Shown here: piece after piece, positions 53,181-62,396 of the stretch
Numbering within the stretch: position 1 is the stretch's first letter
How the letters are laid out: each line of letters opens with the position of its first letter
Origin: Microbacterium sp. K24
GTDB taxonomy: Bacteria > Actinomycetota > Actinomycetes > Actinomycetales > Microbacteriaceae
Assembly (NCBI RefSeq): GCF_004794465.1
Contig: NZ_SSDJ01000090.1
Span: 1 to 64,000 of the forward strand
Reading direction: 5' to 3'
Length of the DNA: 64,000 nt
Translations under genes and position numbers: made by a program
The notes under the pieces: model-generated
Databases searched by the model: none
Told to the model about the DNA's origin: nothing
What the model saw: only the letters and a program-made list of their open reading frames with translations

Positions 53181-53810
53181 GTGTCACTCGCGGTCTGGTT
53201 CTCTCTCCTCACCGCCTCCGTCGTCATCAGCTTCACGCCCGGTGCCGGCGCGATCAACACGATGTCGAACGCGCTCAACCAGGGGTGGAGACGTTCCATC
53301 TGGGGCATCGTCGGCCAGCAGATCGCCCTCATCGTGCACGTGGCGATCGTGGCGGCCGGAGTCGGACTCCTGGTCTCGCGTTCGGACTTCCTGTTCACGG
53401 CCATCCGCTATGCCGGCGCCGCATATCTCGTCTTCCTCGGCATCCGGCTGATCCTGGCGAAGCCGTCCGAGATCGCGGATGACACGGTGGCGCCCGTTGA
53501 TTCTCGAGAGAGCCACTGGTCGATGATCCGACGCGGATTCTGGGTGAACCTGCTCAATCCGAAGGCGATCGTCTTCTTCCTCGCCTTCATCCCCCAGTTC
53601 ATCCGACTCGACGAGCCTCCCCTTCCGCAGTACCTCACCCTCATCGCGACCGTGGTCATCGTCGACGTGATCGTCATGTGGGGATTCTTCGCCGCGGCCG
53701 CCCGTCCTTTCCGTCGGCTGACTCGGTCGGTGCGTGGTCAGCGCATCCTCAACGCCGTGTTCGGCGTGCTCTTCATCGCCGTCGCCGCGCTGCTCGTCTT
53801 CCTGCATTGA
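53181..53810 (+). CDS. LysE/RhtB-family amino-acid exporter
   Basis: 209 residues, about six membrane helices. The family start region FTPGAGAINTMSNALNQGWR, GAAYLVFLGIRLI, and WVNLLNPKAIVFFLAFIPQF are characteristic. Exports amino acids or derivatives; the substrate is unknown. The GTG is set by the -10 box 6 bases upstream and the hydrophobic start. Confidence 0.9.
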   Translation: MSLAVWFSLLTASVVISFTPGAGAINTMSNALNQGWRRSIWGIVGQQIALIVHVAIVAAGVGLLVSRSDFLFTAIRYAGAAYLVFLGIRLILAKPSEIADDTVAPVDSRESHWSMIRRGFWVNLLNPKAIVFFLAFIPQFIRLDEPPLPQYLTLIATVVIVDVIVMWGFFAAAARPFRRLTRSVRGQRILNAVFGVLFIAVAALLVFLH

Positions 53811-53839
53811 CGCAACCGTCCGGTCTCGGCCTCCGCCCC

Positions 53840-53845
53840 TAGGCT
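53840..53845 (+). promoter_or_regulatory. -10 box, leaderless promoter of metallopeptidase-clpS-DUF2017
   Basis: TAGGCT, 7 bases before the ATG at 53853. The spacer GGAGACG is also weakly ribosome-site-like. Confidence 0.55.
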
Positions 53846-53852
53846 GGAGACG

Positions 53853-54200
53853 ATGGACATGGATGCCGCAGCCTTCGAGGCGCTCGTGATCGACGAGCTC
53901 GACCAGCTGCCCGACGACATGGTCGACGGGCTGGAGAACGTCGTGTTCGTCGTGGAGGATCGCCCGGAGGACGGCACCCTCGATCTCCTCGGGCTGTATG
54001 ACGGCCTCGCTCTGACCGAACGCACCCAGTACGGCATGGGCGAGCTCCCCGATCGCATCGTGCTGTTCCGCGAACCTCACCTGGCGGAGTGCGAGACCGA
54101 GTCGGAGCTTCGCGACGAGATCCACACCACTCTCGTGCACGAGATCGCGCACTTCTACGGTCTCGACGATGAGCAGCTCCATGAGATGGGCTGGGCATGA
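53853..54200 (+). CDS. Small zincin-like metallopeptidase (DUF1025 type)
   Basis: 115 residues. HEIAH near residues 96-100 with a following GLDDEQL, as in minimal zincins. Such proteins lie next to clpS in many actinobacteria. The cellular substrate is unknown. Its stop overlaps the clpS start (ATGA). Confidence 0.87.
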   Translation: MDMDAAAFEALVIDELDQLPDDMVDGLENVVFVVEDRPEDGTLDLLGLYDGLALTERTQYGMGELPDRIVLFREPHLAECETESELRDEIHTTLVHEIAHFYGLDDEQLHEMGWA

Positions 54201-54493
54201 GCACTCCCGTCGCGATCCCGGATCTCGAGGAGGTCACCGATCTCAGCGCCGCTCCGCTCGAGCCATGGGAGGTCGTCGTCTGGAACGACCCCGTGAACCT
54301 CATGAGCTACGTCGTCCGCGTATTCCGGACCTATTTCGGATACTCCGTCGAGCGCGCGACAGCCCTCATGCTCGCCGTCCATCAGGACGGACACGCCATC
54401 GTCGCGACCGGCCCCCGCGAGACCATGGAGGTCCACGCTCAGGCGATGCACGACTACGGCCTGTGGGCGACGGTGCGGAAGGCGTCCGGATGA
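54197..54493 (+). CDS. clpS: ATP-dependent Clp protease adaptor ClpS
   Basis: 98 residues. The core VWNDPVNLMSYVVRVFRTYFG starts with the NDPVN loop that binds N-degron residues; AMLAVHQDG-like ALMLAVHQDGHAIV and AMHDYGLWATV complete the fold. It delivers N-end-rule substrates to ClpAP/ClpCP. Coupled on both sides by 4-base overlaps. Confidence 0.94.
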   Translation: MSTPVAIPDLEEVTDLSAAPLEPWEVVVWNDPVNLMSYVVRVFRTYFGYSVERATALMLAVHQDGHAIVATGPRETMEVHAQAMHDYGLWATVRKASG

Positions 54494-54990
54494 GTGCTCG
54501 CGACGTGGTCCTGTCCATCGCCGTCCTGGAGGGTGTGCATCTCGCACGACTCGTGGACGATTTCCGTGATCTGCTCGCCGAGCGCGAGACCGACGACTCC
54601 GCCGTGCAGCGACTGACACCCAGCGCCTATCCCGACGATCAGGATGCGGCCAGGGCGTTCGCCGAGAGCACCCGCGACGATCTTCTCGATCGCAGACTCA
54701 CAGATGCATTGACCGTCCGCACTGCGCTCGCACCGTTCGACGTCGACGTGGAGCCGCTGTCCGAGGATGAGGCGCTGGCGCCTCGAGATCTCGTCATCGC
54801 CGAGGACGATCTCGACGCGTGGATGCGCACGCTCACCGCTATCCGCCTGGTCATCGCCGATCGGCTCGGGATCACCGAGGACGACCAGACCCATGAAGAC
54901 GGCCGTGGCGACATCTACGACTGGCTCGGCTATCGTCTCGAACTGCTGATCCAGGCAGCCGACGAGCTGGACGAGCGCCGAGGCCGATAG
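54490..54990 (+). CDS. DUF2017-family protein
   Basis: 166 residues, helical and acidic (about one fifth Asp/Glu). Ends YDWLGYRLELLIQAADELDERRG, which is typical of the actinobacterial DUF2017 proteins encoded just after clpS. The role is unknown; genomic coupling suggests a link with ClpS-dependent proteolysis. The ATG overlaps the clpS stop (ATGA). A possible antisense reading to the kinase gene was not seen; the two genes converge with 3 bases between. Confidence 0.82.
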   Translation: MSARDVVLSIAVLEGVHLARLVDDFRDLLAERETDDSAVQRLTPSAYPDDQDAARAFAESTRDDLLDRRLTDALTVRTALAPFDVDVEPLSEDEALAPRDLVIAEDDLDAWMRTLTAIRLVIADRLGITEDDQTHEDGRGDIYDWLGYRLELLIQAADELDERRGR

Positions 54991-54993
54991 CGG

Positions 54994-55575
54994 CTAGGGG
55001 ACGTCGACGACCCGCGTCGCAAGAGCGCGAGGGTCGTCCCGCTCCACGTGGACGCGCTCCTGCGCCGCCCAGCGATCCCAATGCGGACGATAGGTCTCGC
55101 CGTCGCGCGCAAGAGCGCGCGCCTTGCGCCCGGTCTCGGCCGACTCCACCCAGATGCGCACGTCTCCGAGCCCGACGGTCGCCGGTGTCAGGAGCCCGCT
55201 GCCCTCGACGATGACACCGAGCGACGGGTCGACGGCGTGGCTCTCGGCCTCCGACTCCTGCGACCAGTCCCAACGCCGCCAGGTGCCGAGGTATCCGCGG
55301 CCATGCGGACGGAGGATCCCGTCGAGCGCCCGCTCGACGCCGGCATCGAGCCCGTCCCAGCCCGGGTACAGCGAATCCAGCGCGATCAGCTGGACCCGAC
55401 CGACAAGGGGCCAGCGCGCGGCGAGGCGCGCGGCGAGAGACGACTTGCCCGCCCCGCTCCGGCCATCGATCAGCACGACCGGATTCGCCGCCGCCAGCGC
55501 GACGACGTCCTGAGCGATCAGCGCCGCGGCGTGGTCGAGAGCTGCCCCGACCGGATCGTCACTTCTTGAGTGCAC
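54994..55575 (-). CDS. P-loop nucleoside/nucleotide kinase-like ATP-binding protein
   Basis: 193 residues. The Walker A motif is DGRSGAGKSSLAARLA (about 44-59), followed by LIALDSLYPGWDGLD and VIVEGSGLL, resembling uridine-kinase-like P-loop proteins. GHRDGETYRPHW-like RDGETYRPHWDRW near the C-terminus may form the lid. The substrate is unknown. The start is uncertain: GTG 55575 would overlap the upstream gene by 17 bases, and no earlier or later Met fits. Confidence 0.75.
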   Translation of the reverse strand: MHSRSDDPVGAALDHAAALIAQDVVALAAANPVVLIDGRSGAGKSSLAARLAARWPLVGRVQLIALDSLYPGWDGLDAGVERALDGILRPHGRGYLGTWRRWDWSQESEAESHAVDPSLGVIVEGSGLLTPATVGLGDVRIWVESAETGRKARALARDGETYRPHWDRWAAQERVHVERDDPRALATRVVDVP

Positions 55576-55876
55576 GGATGATGCGCGAGAGAGCCCGTCC
55601 GGTGACCCAGACGAAGGGCACAGCCACGGCGAGCAGGGTGACGATGTTCGGCTCGAACCGCAGACCCTCTTCGCGACGCACGTACACGCCGACCGGGATG
55701 GAGACGCCGCCGCCGCCACCGCCCTCGCCGCCTTCCGCGCTGCCGCCGCCGAAACCGGAGTAGGTGAGCGACACCGGGGTGATGCTCACTCCGTCGACAT
55801 CCTGCGGCTCGCCGTACGCGCTCTTCACGCCGAAGGACGCGATCTGATTTCCCAGTTCCAGTGCAATGTTCGGCAT
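55559..55876 (-). CDS. GerW/YtfJ-like small membrane-associated protein
   Basis: 105 residues. VKSAYGEPQDVDGVSITPVS, a Gly-rich GGGG run, VGVYVRREEGLRFEPN and a C-terminal hydrophobic helix (about 78-96) match the spore-germination GerW/YtfJ family, which also occurs in non-sporulating actinobacteria. The function there is unknown. TAGCGT is 6 bases before the ATG. Confidence 0.78.
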   Translation of the reverse strand: MPNIALELGNQIASFGVKSAYGEPQDVDGVSITPVSLTYSGFGGGSAEGGEGGGGGGVSIPVGVYVRREEGLRFEPNIVTLLAVAVPFVWVTGRALSRIIRALKK

Positions 55877-55882
55877 GGTCCC

Positions 55883-55888
55883 ACGCTA
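55883..55888 (-). promoter_or_regulatory. -10 box, leaderless promoter of the GerW-like gene
   Basis: Minus-strand TAGCGT, 6 bases before the ATG at 55876. Confidence 0.5.
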
Positions 55889-55913
55889 GCCCACGATTCG
55901 CCGACGCGCGCGG

Positions 55914-57170
55914 TCAATCGACGCCGTGGGCTTTCGGATGCTGCGCGGCCCCTCGTCCGTCGCCTCGACCGATGTGGCGTGCCCGACTGATCGTGGCGGT
56001 GCCGAATCTCGCGACGGCTTCATCGACGGCTCCCTCGACCTTTCGCCAGTCCTCGTCGTCGTCCCAGAGCCCGAGGCCCCCGCCGCCGGCGGGTCGCAGG
56101 TTCTCCGCACGGACTCCCAGCAAACGGACGGGATCGCGACGCTCGATCTGCTCGAAGAGCGTCTGCGCGGCCTCTCCGATCCGCTGTCCGACGGCAGACG
56201 GCTCGCTCAGCGTCTGGGAGCGGTTCAGCGTGCGGAAGTCGTCGAAGCGCACCTTGATCGAGACGGTCCCCGCTTCCCACTCCGCACGTCGCAGCCGCGC
56301 CGCGACCCGATCGCCGAGGCGAAGCAGTTCCGCACGGAGGAACGCCCGGTCGAGGATGTCATGGTCGAAGGTCTCCTCATGGCCGATGCTCTTCTCGATG
56401 CGCTCGGTCTCGACCGTACGAGGATCCTCTCCCCGTGCGAGCTGTGCGAGGCGACCGCTGAGCGCCGGACCGACAGCACGCTCGAGCATCTCCGGCGAGG
56501 ACTCCCGGATGTCCTTGATGGTGCGGATGCCGCGGGCTTCCAGCGCCTCGGCGGCCTTCGGCCCCACGCCCCACATCGCCCGCACGGGGCGCGACGCCAG
56601 GAAGTCGAGGGTGTCGGCGGCAGAGACCACCAGCATTCCGTCTGGCTTCGCGATCGTCGAGGCCATCTTGGCCACGTGCTTCGTGGCTGCGACGCCCACA
56701 CTGCAGGTGATCCCCACCTCGTCGAGCACGCGCTCACGGATGAGTCCGGCGATCCGCGCGGGGCTCCCCCACAGCCGCCGGACGCCCTGCACGTCGAGGA
56801 AGGCCTCGTCGACCGACAGCGGCTCGACCAGCGGCGTGAACGACTCGAAGATCGCCATCACCTGCCGCGAGACCTCCTGATACCGGTGGAAGTGCGGCAG
56901 CACGATGCGCGCCGACGGGCAGAGCCGCAGCGCCTGCGCCACCGGCATCGCTGCATGCACCCCATAGCGACGGGCCTCGTAGGAGGCACTGGATACGACG
57001 GAACGACCGTCGGGTGCGCCGATGATCAGCGGGAGACCGCGCAGACTCGGGTCGTCGAGGACCTCGACCGCCGCATAGAACGCGTCCATGTCGACGTGCA
57101 GGATGCGGGTCCCCGTGTCATCGGCGTCGGTGGCGGATGTGATCTGCCCTCTGCCGTCGCCGTGTCCCAT
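55914..57170 (-). CDS. dinB: DNA polymerase IV (Y family)
   Basis: 418 residues. Catalytic VDMDAFYAAVE (about 26-36) and SVDEAFLD (about 118-125), the YEARRYGV steric-gate region, the HhH (VGPKAAEALEARGI), and the C-terminal little finger. Error-prone lesion-bypass polymerase. A GAGAAT hexamer 6 bases before the ATG could be a leaderless -10. No LexA-like box is seen upstream. Confidence 0.93.
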   Translation of the reverse strand: MGHGDGRGQITSATDADDTGTRILHVDMDAFYAAVEVLDDPSLRGLPLIIGAPDGRSVVSSASYEARRYGVHAAMPVAQALRLCPSARIVLPHFHRYQEVSRQVMAIFESFTPLVEPLSVDEAFLDVQGVRRLWGSPARIAGLIRERVLDEVGITCSVGVAATKHVAKMASTIAKPDGMLVVSAADTLDFLASRPVRAMWGVGPKAAEALEARGIRTIKDIRESSPEMLERAVGPALSGRLAQLARGEDPRTVETERIEKSIGHEETFDHDILDRAFLRAELLRLGDRVAARLRRAEWEAGTVSIKVRFDDFRTLNRSQTLSEPSAVGQRIGEAAQTLFEQIERRDPVRLLGVRAENLRPAGGGGLGLWDDDEDWRKVEGAVDEAVARFGTATISRARHIGRGDGRGAAQHPKAHGVD

Positions 57171-57208
57171 GTGTCCATTCTCTCCCGGACCTCAGACGCG
57201 GCGCCCCG

Positions 57209-57244
57209 AGGGGCTCAGCAGGCCTGCCGGCCTCCTGAGCCCTT
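57209..57244 (-). terminator. Hairpin terminator after gatCAB
   Basis: GGGCTCAG-C-AGGCC (57211-57224) pairs with GGCCT-C-CTGAGCCC (57229-57242), one C-C mismatch, TGCC loop. It lies just past the gatB stop. Confidence 0.75.
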
Positions 57245-57252
57245 CGGCGAAG

Positions 57253-58767
57253 CTACTGCGCGGCGCGCTCGAGGATGAGCTCGCGGACGCGCGCGGCGTC
57301 GGCCTGGCCCTTCATCGCCTTCATGACAGCGCCGATCACGGCACCGGCGGCCTGCACCTTGCCGTCCTTGATCTTGGCGAGCACGTCGGGCTGCGCGGCG
57401 AAGGCCTCGTCGATGGCGGCGATCAGCGCGCCATCGTCGGAGACGACGGCGAGGCCGCGCGCGTCGATGACCTCCTGAGGGGTTCCCTCCCCCGCGATGA
57501 CGCCTTCGAGCACCTGCCGTGCCAGCTTGTCGGTGAGCGTTCCCGCGTCGATGAGCTGCTGCAGCGCCACGACGTTCTCGGGGCTGATCAGCTCGGCGGC
57601 ATCCTTCTCCTGGGCGTTCGCGAGGCGGGAGATCTCGCCCGTCCACCACTTGCGCGCAGTCGCCGGCGTCGCGCCCGCGGCGATCGTGGCCGCGACCTCT
57701 TCGAGGACGCCGTTGTTGCGCACGTCCTGGAACTCGAGGTCGGTGAAGCCCCACTCGGTCATCAGACGACGACGTCGCGCGACGGGCTGCTCGGGCAGGG
57801 CCGCACGCAGTTCTTCGATCAACTCAGCGGCCGGTTCGACAGGGAGCAGGTCGGGCTCCGGGAAGTACCGGTAGTCATCGGCATCCGACTTCGGCCGCCC
57901 CGGCGAGGTGGTGCCGGTGTCTTCGTGCCAGTGCCGGGTCTCCTGCGTGATCGTGCCGCCGTCGGCGAGGATCTGCGCCTGGCGCTGGATCTCGTACCGG
58001 ACGGCGCGCTCGACCGAGCGCATCGAGTTCACGTTCTTCGTCTCGGTGCGCGTGCCGAGCTTCTCGGTGCCGCGCGGACGGAGCGAGATGTTCGCATCGC
58101 AGCGCAGGTTGCCGCGCTCGAGCCGGGCCTCGGAGATGCCGAGACCGCGGACGATGTCGCGGATCGTCTGAACGTACGCCTTGGCGACCTCCGGAGCGCG
58201 GTGCTCGGTCCCGGTGATCACCTTCGTGACGATCTCGACCAGCGGCACACCGGCGCGGTTGTAGTCGACGAGCGAGTACTCGGCTCCCTGGATCCGCCCG
58301 GTCGCCCCGCCCATGTGGGTGAGCTTGCCGGCGTCCTCCTCCATGTGCGCGCGCTCGATCGGGATCGTCACCACCGTGCCGTCCTCGAGCTCTACCTCGA
58401 CGGAGCCCTCGAAGGCGATCGGCTCGTCGTACTGGGAGATCTGGTAGTTCTTGCCGAGGTCCGGATAGAAGTAGTTCTTGCGGGCGAACCGGCTCGACTC
58501 GGCGATCGAGCAGCCGAGAGCGAGTCCGAGGCTGATCGACGAGCGGATGGCGGTCTCGTTGACCACCGGCAGGGATCCCGGCAGGCCGAGGTCGACCGGC
58601 GCGATGAGCGTGTTCGGCTCGGCGGCGTGGTACTTCTCGTTGGCCGGGTTCGGCGCGTCAGAGAACATCTTCGTGTTCGTGTTGAGCTCGACGTGCACCT
58701 CGAAACCGAGGACCGGCTCGAACAGCTCGAGCGCCTTGTCGAAGTCCATGAGCTTGGCGGTGGCCAT
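57253..58767 (-). CDS. gatB: Asp/Glu-tRNA amidotransferase subunit B
   Basis: 504 residues. [15 protein letters not shown] at the N-terminus, [21 protein letters not shown] (kinase core), [26 protein letters not shown], and the C-terminal YqeY/tail domain. Phosphorylates mischarged Glu-tRNA(Gln) or Asp-tRNA(Asn) for amidation. The ATG shares one base with the gatA stop (TGATG). Confidence 0.96.
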   Translation of the reverse strand: MATAKLMDFDKALELFEPVLGFEVHVELNTNTKMFSDAPNPANEKYHAAEPNTLIAPVDLGLPGSLPVVNETAIRSSISLGLALGCSIAESSRFARKNYFYPDLGKNYQISQYDEPIAFEGSVEVELEDGTVVTIPIERAHMEEDAGKLTHMGGATGRIQGAEYSLVDYNRAGVPLVEIVTKVITGTEHRAPEVAKAYVQTIRDIVRGLGISEARLERGNLRCDANISLRPRGTEKLGTRTETKNVNSMRSVERAVRYEIQRQAQILADGGTITQETRHWHEDTGTTSPGRPKSDADDYRYFPEPDLLPVEPAAELIEELRAALPEQPVARRRRLMTEWGFTDLEFQDVRNNGVLEEVAATIAAGATPATARKWWTGEISRLANAQEKDAAELISPENVVALQQLIDAGTLTDKLARQVLEGVIAGEGTPQEVIDARGLAVVSDDGALIAAIDEAFAAQPDVLAKIKDGKVQAAGAVIGAVMKAMKGQADAARVRELILERAAQ

Positions 58768-60284
58768 CAGCGGGTTCCTCCGGTCAGCTGGGGTGCGCGG
58801 GTGAGGAGCGGAGCTCCCCAGGTGTCGAGCAGCACGGTCTCGAGCGCCGCCCCGACCTTGTAGAGGCGAGCGTCCTCGCGAGCGGGTGCCAGGAACTGGA
58901 TGCCGACCGGCAGCCCGTCCTCCTCGGCGAGGCCGCTCGGGATCGAGATGCCCGGGACGCCGGCGAGGTTCGCGGGAATGGTCGTGACGTCGTTCAGGTA
59001 CATCTGCAGAGGGTCGTCGATCTTCTCGCCGATCTTGAACGCCGTCGTGGGAGCCGACGGCGTCGCGATGACGTCGACGTCGGCGAAGGCGTTGGCGAAG
59101 TCCTGCTGGATCAGCGTGCGGACCTTCTGCGCGCTGCCGTAGTAGGCGTCGTAATAGCCGGCCGACAACGCGTACGTGCCGAGGATGATGCGGCGCTTGA
59201 CCTCGTCGCCGAACCCGGCGTCGCGGGTCGCGGACATCACGTCTTCGACCGTCGGGTTGCCGTCGGGCGTGACGCGCAGACCGAAACGGACGGAGTCGAA
59301 CTTCGCCAGGTTGCTGGAAGCCTCGGCCGGAAGGATCAGGTAGTACGCCGCCACGCCGTACTCGAAGTGCGGCGCACCGATCTCGACGATCTCGGCGCCC
59401 TGCGCCTCCATCAGCGCGAGAGCGCTGCGGAACGAAGCGGCGACACCGGGCTGGAAGCCGCTGTCGGGCAGCTCCCGGATGACGCCGACCTTGAGGCCCT
59501 TGAGCACGTCGCCGCGGGCACCCTCGCGAGCGGCATCCGCGAAAGAAGGCCAGGCATCGCGGAGCGACGTGGAGTCCTTCGGGTCATATCCGCCGATGAC
59601 GTCGTGCAGGAGGCCGGCGTCGAGCACCGTGCGGGTGACGGGACCGACCTGGTCCAGGCTCGACGCCAGGGCGATCGCCCCGTAGCGGCTCACGCCGCCG
59701 TAGGTGGGCTTGACGCCGACCGTACCCGTGACGTGCGCGGGCTGGCGGATCGAGCCGCCGGTGTCGGAGCCGAGAGCCAGAGGCGCCTCGAATGCGGCCA
59801 CAGCGGCCGCGGAGCCTCCGCCGGAGCCGCCGGGGATCCGGTCGAGGTCCCACGGGTTGCGGGTGGGGCCGTACGCGGAGTGCTCCGTCGAGGAGCCCAT
59901 CGCGAACTCGTCCATGTTGGTCTTGCCGAGCGGGATGAGGCCGGCCGCACGCGAGCGGGCGACGACGGTCGCGTCGTACGGCGAACGGTAGCCCTCGAGG
60001 ATGCGGGATCCGCTCGTGGTGGGCTGATCGTCGGTGACGAGCACGTCCTTGATCGCCAGCGGGACACCCGCGATCGGACCCAGCTGCTCCCCCGCTGCGC
60101 GCCGGGCGTCGATGGCCTCGGCCGCCGCCAGAGCGCCCTCGTTCACGTGCAGGAAGGCGTGCACATCGCCGTCGACGGCCGCGATGCGGTCGAGGTGCGC
60201 CTGCGTGGCCTCCACGCTCGAGATCTCGCGAGAGGTCAGCTTGTCCGCGAGCTCCGCGGCGGTCAGGCGGATGAGGTCGCTCAC
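58767..60284 (-). CDS. gatA: Asp/Glu-tRNA amidotransferase subunit A
   Basis: 505 residues, amidase signature family. Catalytic Lys in LAIKDVLVT; Ser pair in [13 protein letters not shown] and [12 protein letters not shown] (Ser-cisSer-Lys triad). Supplies ammonia from glutamine to GatB. The start overlaps the gatC stop by 4 bases. Confidence 0.96.
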   Translation of the reverse strand: MSDLIRLTAAELADKLTSREISSVEATQAHLDRIAAVDGDVHAFLHVNEGALAAAEAIDARRAAGEQLGPIAGVPLAIKDVLVTDDQPTTSGSRILEGYRSPYDATVVARSRAAGLIPLGKTNMDEFAMGSSTEHSAYGPTRNPWDLDRIPGGSGGGSAAAVAAFEAPLALGSDTGGSIRQPAHVTGTVGVKPTYGGVSRYGAIALASSLDQVGPVTRTVLDAGLLHDVIGGYDPKDSTSLRDAWPSFADAAREGARGDVLKGLKVGVIRELPDSGFQPGVAASFRSALALMEAQGAEIVEIGAPHFEYGVAAYYLILPAEASSNLAKFDSVRFGLRVTPDGNPTVEDVMSATRDAGFGDEVKRRIILGTYALSAGYYDAYYGSAQKVRTLIQQDFANAFADVDVIATPSAPTTAFKIGEKIDDPLQMYLNDVTTIPANLAGVPGISIPSGLAEEDGLPVGIQFLAPAREDARLYKVGAALETVLLDTWGAPLLTRAPQLTGGTR

Positions 60285-60580
60285 TGCTCTTCTCCCAGGA
60301 TCGCGGTGACGCGGAAGCGGCCGTCGGCAGCATCCGGAGCGTTCTGCAGCACCTGCTCGTGCGTGAGGGTCTCCCCCACCACGTCGGGACGGAAGACATT
60401 GCTCAGCGGAATCGGGTGACTCGTCGCGACGACGTCGGCGGTCGCGACCTCCGACACCTTGGCGATGTTGTCGACGATGGCATCGAGCTGGCCCGTGAGC
60501 CGCGTCACCTCGTCGTCGTTCAGCTGGATACGCGCGAGCACGCCGAGATGGCGCACGAGATCAGGGGTGATTTCAGACAC
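60281..60580 (-). CDS. gatC: Asp/Glu-tRNA amidotransferase subunit C
   Basis: 99 residues. Two N-terminal helices ([15 protein letters not shown]), then a belt ending in LRPD-like [11 protein letters not shown]. It holds GatA and GatB together. First gene of the operon. A GTG start has TAGACT 6 bases upstream (leaderless). Confidence 0.94.
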   Translation of the reverse strand: MSEITPDLVRHLGVLARIQLNDDEVTRLTGQLDAIVDNIAKVSEVATADVVATSHPIPLSNVFRPDVVGETLTHEQVLQNAPDAADGRFRVTAILGEEQ

Positions 60581-60586
60581 GTCCCC

Positions 60587-60592
60587 AGTCTA
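60587..60592 (-). promoter_or_regulatory. -10 box, leaderless promoter of gatCAB
   Basis: Minus-strand TAGACT, 6 bases before the GTG at 60580. Its -35 region overlaps that of the divergent acyl-CoA ligase. Confidence 0.6.
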
Positions 60593-60635
60593 GTTGGCGT
60601 CCTCGCGCGTCCCCTCCCGCGCGGACCCTCGCCCT

Positions 60636-60641
60636 TATGCT
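60636..60641 (+). promoter_or_regulatory. -10 box, leaderless promoter of the acyl-CoA ligase
   Basis: TATGCT, 7 bases before the GTG at 60649. The box includes the upstream ATG at 60637, arguing against that ATG as start. Confidence 0.55.
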
Positions 60642-60648
60642 TGGGCAC

Positions 60649-62349
60649 GTGAGCCAGTTCCAGCCTCCTCGCCCATGGGTCGCCAGCTATGCCGCCGGAG
60701 TCCCGGAAGACCTCGCACCCGTCGAGGGTTCGCTGATCGACATCGTCGCAGCGTCCGCCCGCGACTACCCGGAAGCCCCCGCCCTGCAGTTCTTCGGCAG
60801 GGAGACCAGCTACGCCCAGCTCCAGGACGCGATCGACCGTGCCGCTGCCGGCCTCCGTGATCTCGGCGTCCGGGCGGGCGATCCGGTGGCGATCGTGTTG
60901 CCGAACTGCCCGCAGCACATCGTCGCGTTCTACGCCGTGCTCCGCCTCGGCGCCGTCGTGGTCGAGCACAATCCGCTGTACACGCCGCGCGAGCTGCGCA
61001 AGCAGTTCGAGGACCACGGCGCGAAGCACGCGATCGTGTGGAACAAGGTCGTGAGCACTGTGCAGGAGTTCCCGGCCGATCTCGCCGTCACGAGTCTCGT
61101 GTCGGTCGACGTGACGCGGGCGATGCCCTTCGTCACGCGAGTCGCGCTGCGACTTCCGGTCGCCAAGGCCCGGGAGTCCCGGGCAGCGCTCACAGAGAAG
61201 GTGCGCGGCACGGTCACCTGGGATTCGCTCGTCGGTGCCGCACCGATCCCCGCATCGCATCCGAAGCCGTCGACGGACGACCTCGCGATCATCCAGTACA
61301 CGTCCGGCACCACCGGCACCCCGAAGGGGGCATCGCTCACCCACCGGAATCTGCTCGCGAACGCGGCGCAGGCGAAAGCCTGGGTGCCGTCGATCCAGCG
61401 CGGAAAGGGGTGCGTCGTCTACGCGGTGCTGCCGATGTTCCACGCGTACGGCCTCACGCTCTGTCTCACGTTCGCGATGTCGATGGGCGCCCGCCTCGTA
61501 CTGTTCCCGAAGTTCGATCCCGATCTCGTGCTCGAGGTCGTGAAGAAGCACCCGGCGACGTTCCTTCCTCTCGTTCCGCCCATCGCCGACCGGCTGCTCG
61601 CCGCCGCCCGGGCCAAGGGCGTGTCGCTCGACGGGATCGAAGTGGCGATCTCCGGCGCGATGGCCCTTCCGCACGAGCTCGTCGTGCCGTTCGAGGAAGC
61701 CACGCACGGCTACCTCGTCGAAGGCTACGGACTGAGCGAGTGCTCCCCGGTGCTGATGGCCAACCCGGTCGCAGCGCACCGCGTGCCCGGCACGGTGGGC
61801 CTGCCTCTTCCCGGCACCGAATGCCGAGTCGTCGACCCGGAGAACCCGACGGCAGACGTCCCGGACGGCTCTCCCGGAGAGCTCGTCGTGCGCGGACCGC
61901 AGGTCTTCGCGGGCTACTACGGCAAGCCGGAGGAGACGGATGCCGTGTTCATCGACGGGTGGTTCCGCACCGGCGACATCGTCACGATCGACGAGGCGGG
62001 CTTCATCCGGATCGTCGATCGCATCAAGGAACTGATCATCACCGGCGGCTTCAACGTCGCACCGACCGAGGTCGAGAACGCCCTGCGCCAGCATCCCCAG
62101 GTGGCGGACGCCGCGGTCGTCGGTCTTCCGAGCGAGCATTCCGGCGAGGAGGTCGTCGCGGCGATCGTGGTCGACGGCTCCACGGACGTCGACGTCGAGG
62201 CGATCCGCGAGTTCGCCCGCAGCATCCTCACCCCGTACAAGGTGCCGCGGCGCATCTTCGTGGTGGACGAACTGCCGAAGTCGCTGATCGGCAAGGTGCT
62301 GCGCCGCCAGGTGAAGGAGAAGCTGGTCGCACTGACCACGGGCTCCTGA
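60649..62349 (+). CDS. Long-chain fatty-acid-CoA ligase (AMP-forming)
   Basis: 566 residues, ANL superfamily. P-loop YTSGTTGTPKGA (about 223-234), VEGYGLSECSP, WFRTGDIVTIDEAGF, DRIKELIITGGFNV, and the C-terminal catalytic Lys in LIGKVLRR. Activates fatty acids for beta-oxidation or lipid synthesis. GTG 60649 is preferred over ATG 60637 since the latter lies inside the -10 box. Confidence 0.92.
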   Translation: MSQFQPPRPWVASYAAGVPEDLAPVEGSLIDIVAASARDYPEAPALQFFGRETSYAQLQDAIDRAAAGLRDLGVRAGDPVAIVLPNCPQHIVAFYAVLRLGAVVVEHNPLYTPRELRKQFEDHGAKHAIVWNKVVSTVQEFPADLAVTSLVSVDVTRAMPFVTRVALRLPVAKARESRAALTEKVRGTVTWDSLVGAAPIPASHPKPSTDDLAIIQYTSGTTGTPKGASLTHRNLLANAAQAKAWVPSIQRGKGCVVYAVLPMFHAYGLTLCLTFAMSMGARLVLFPKFDPDLVLEVVKKHPATFLPLVPPIADRLLAAARAKGVSLDGIEVAISGAMALPHELVVPFEEATHGYLVEGYGLSECSPVLMANPVAAHRVPGTVGLPLPGTECRVVDPENPTADVPDGSPGELVVRGPQVFAGYYGKPEETDAVFIDGWFRTGDIVTIDEAGFIRIVDRIKELIITGGFNVAPTEVENALRQHPQVADAAVVGLPSEHSGEEVVAAIVVDGSTDVDVEAIREFARSILTPYKVPRRIFVVDELPKSLIGKVLRRQVKEKLVALTTGS

Positions 62350-62384
62350 GGACGCCCTCACAGGCGGCGAGACGGCCGGGGCGC

Positions 62385-62390
62385 TACCCT
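62385..62390 (+). promoter_or_regulatory. -10 box, leaderless promoter of the DEAD-box helicase
   Basis: TACCCT, 6 bases before the GTG at 62397. Confidence 0.5.
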
Positions 62391-62396
62391 TGGGAA

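Noticed and set aside
57171..57252. LexA-like box upstream of dinB
   Set aside because: The gap contains a hairpin terminator and a GAGAAT hexamer but no TCGAAC/GTTCGA half-site pair.
57088..58863. 591-codon frame antisense to gatB
   Set aside because: GatB is complete on the other strand; the frame has no recognisable motif.
60520..62361. 613-codon frame antisense to the acyl-CoA ligase
   Set aside because: Shadow of a strongly supported gene; also runs through two mapped promoter candidates.
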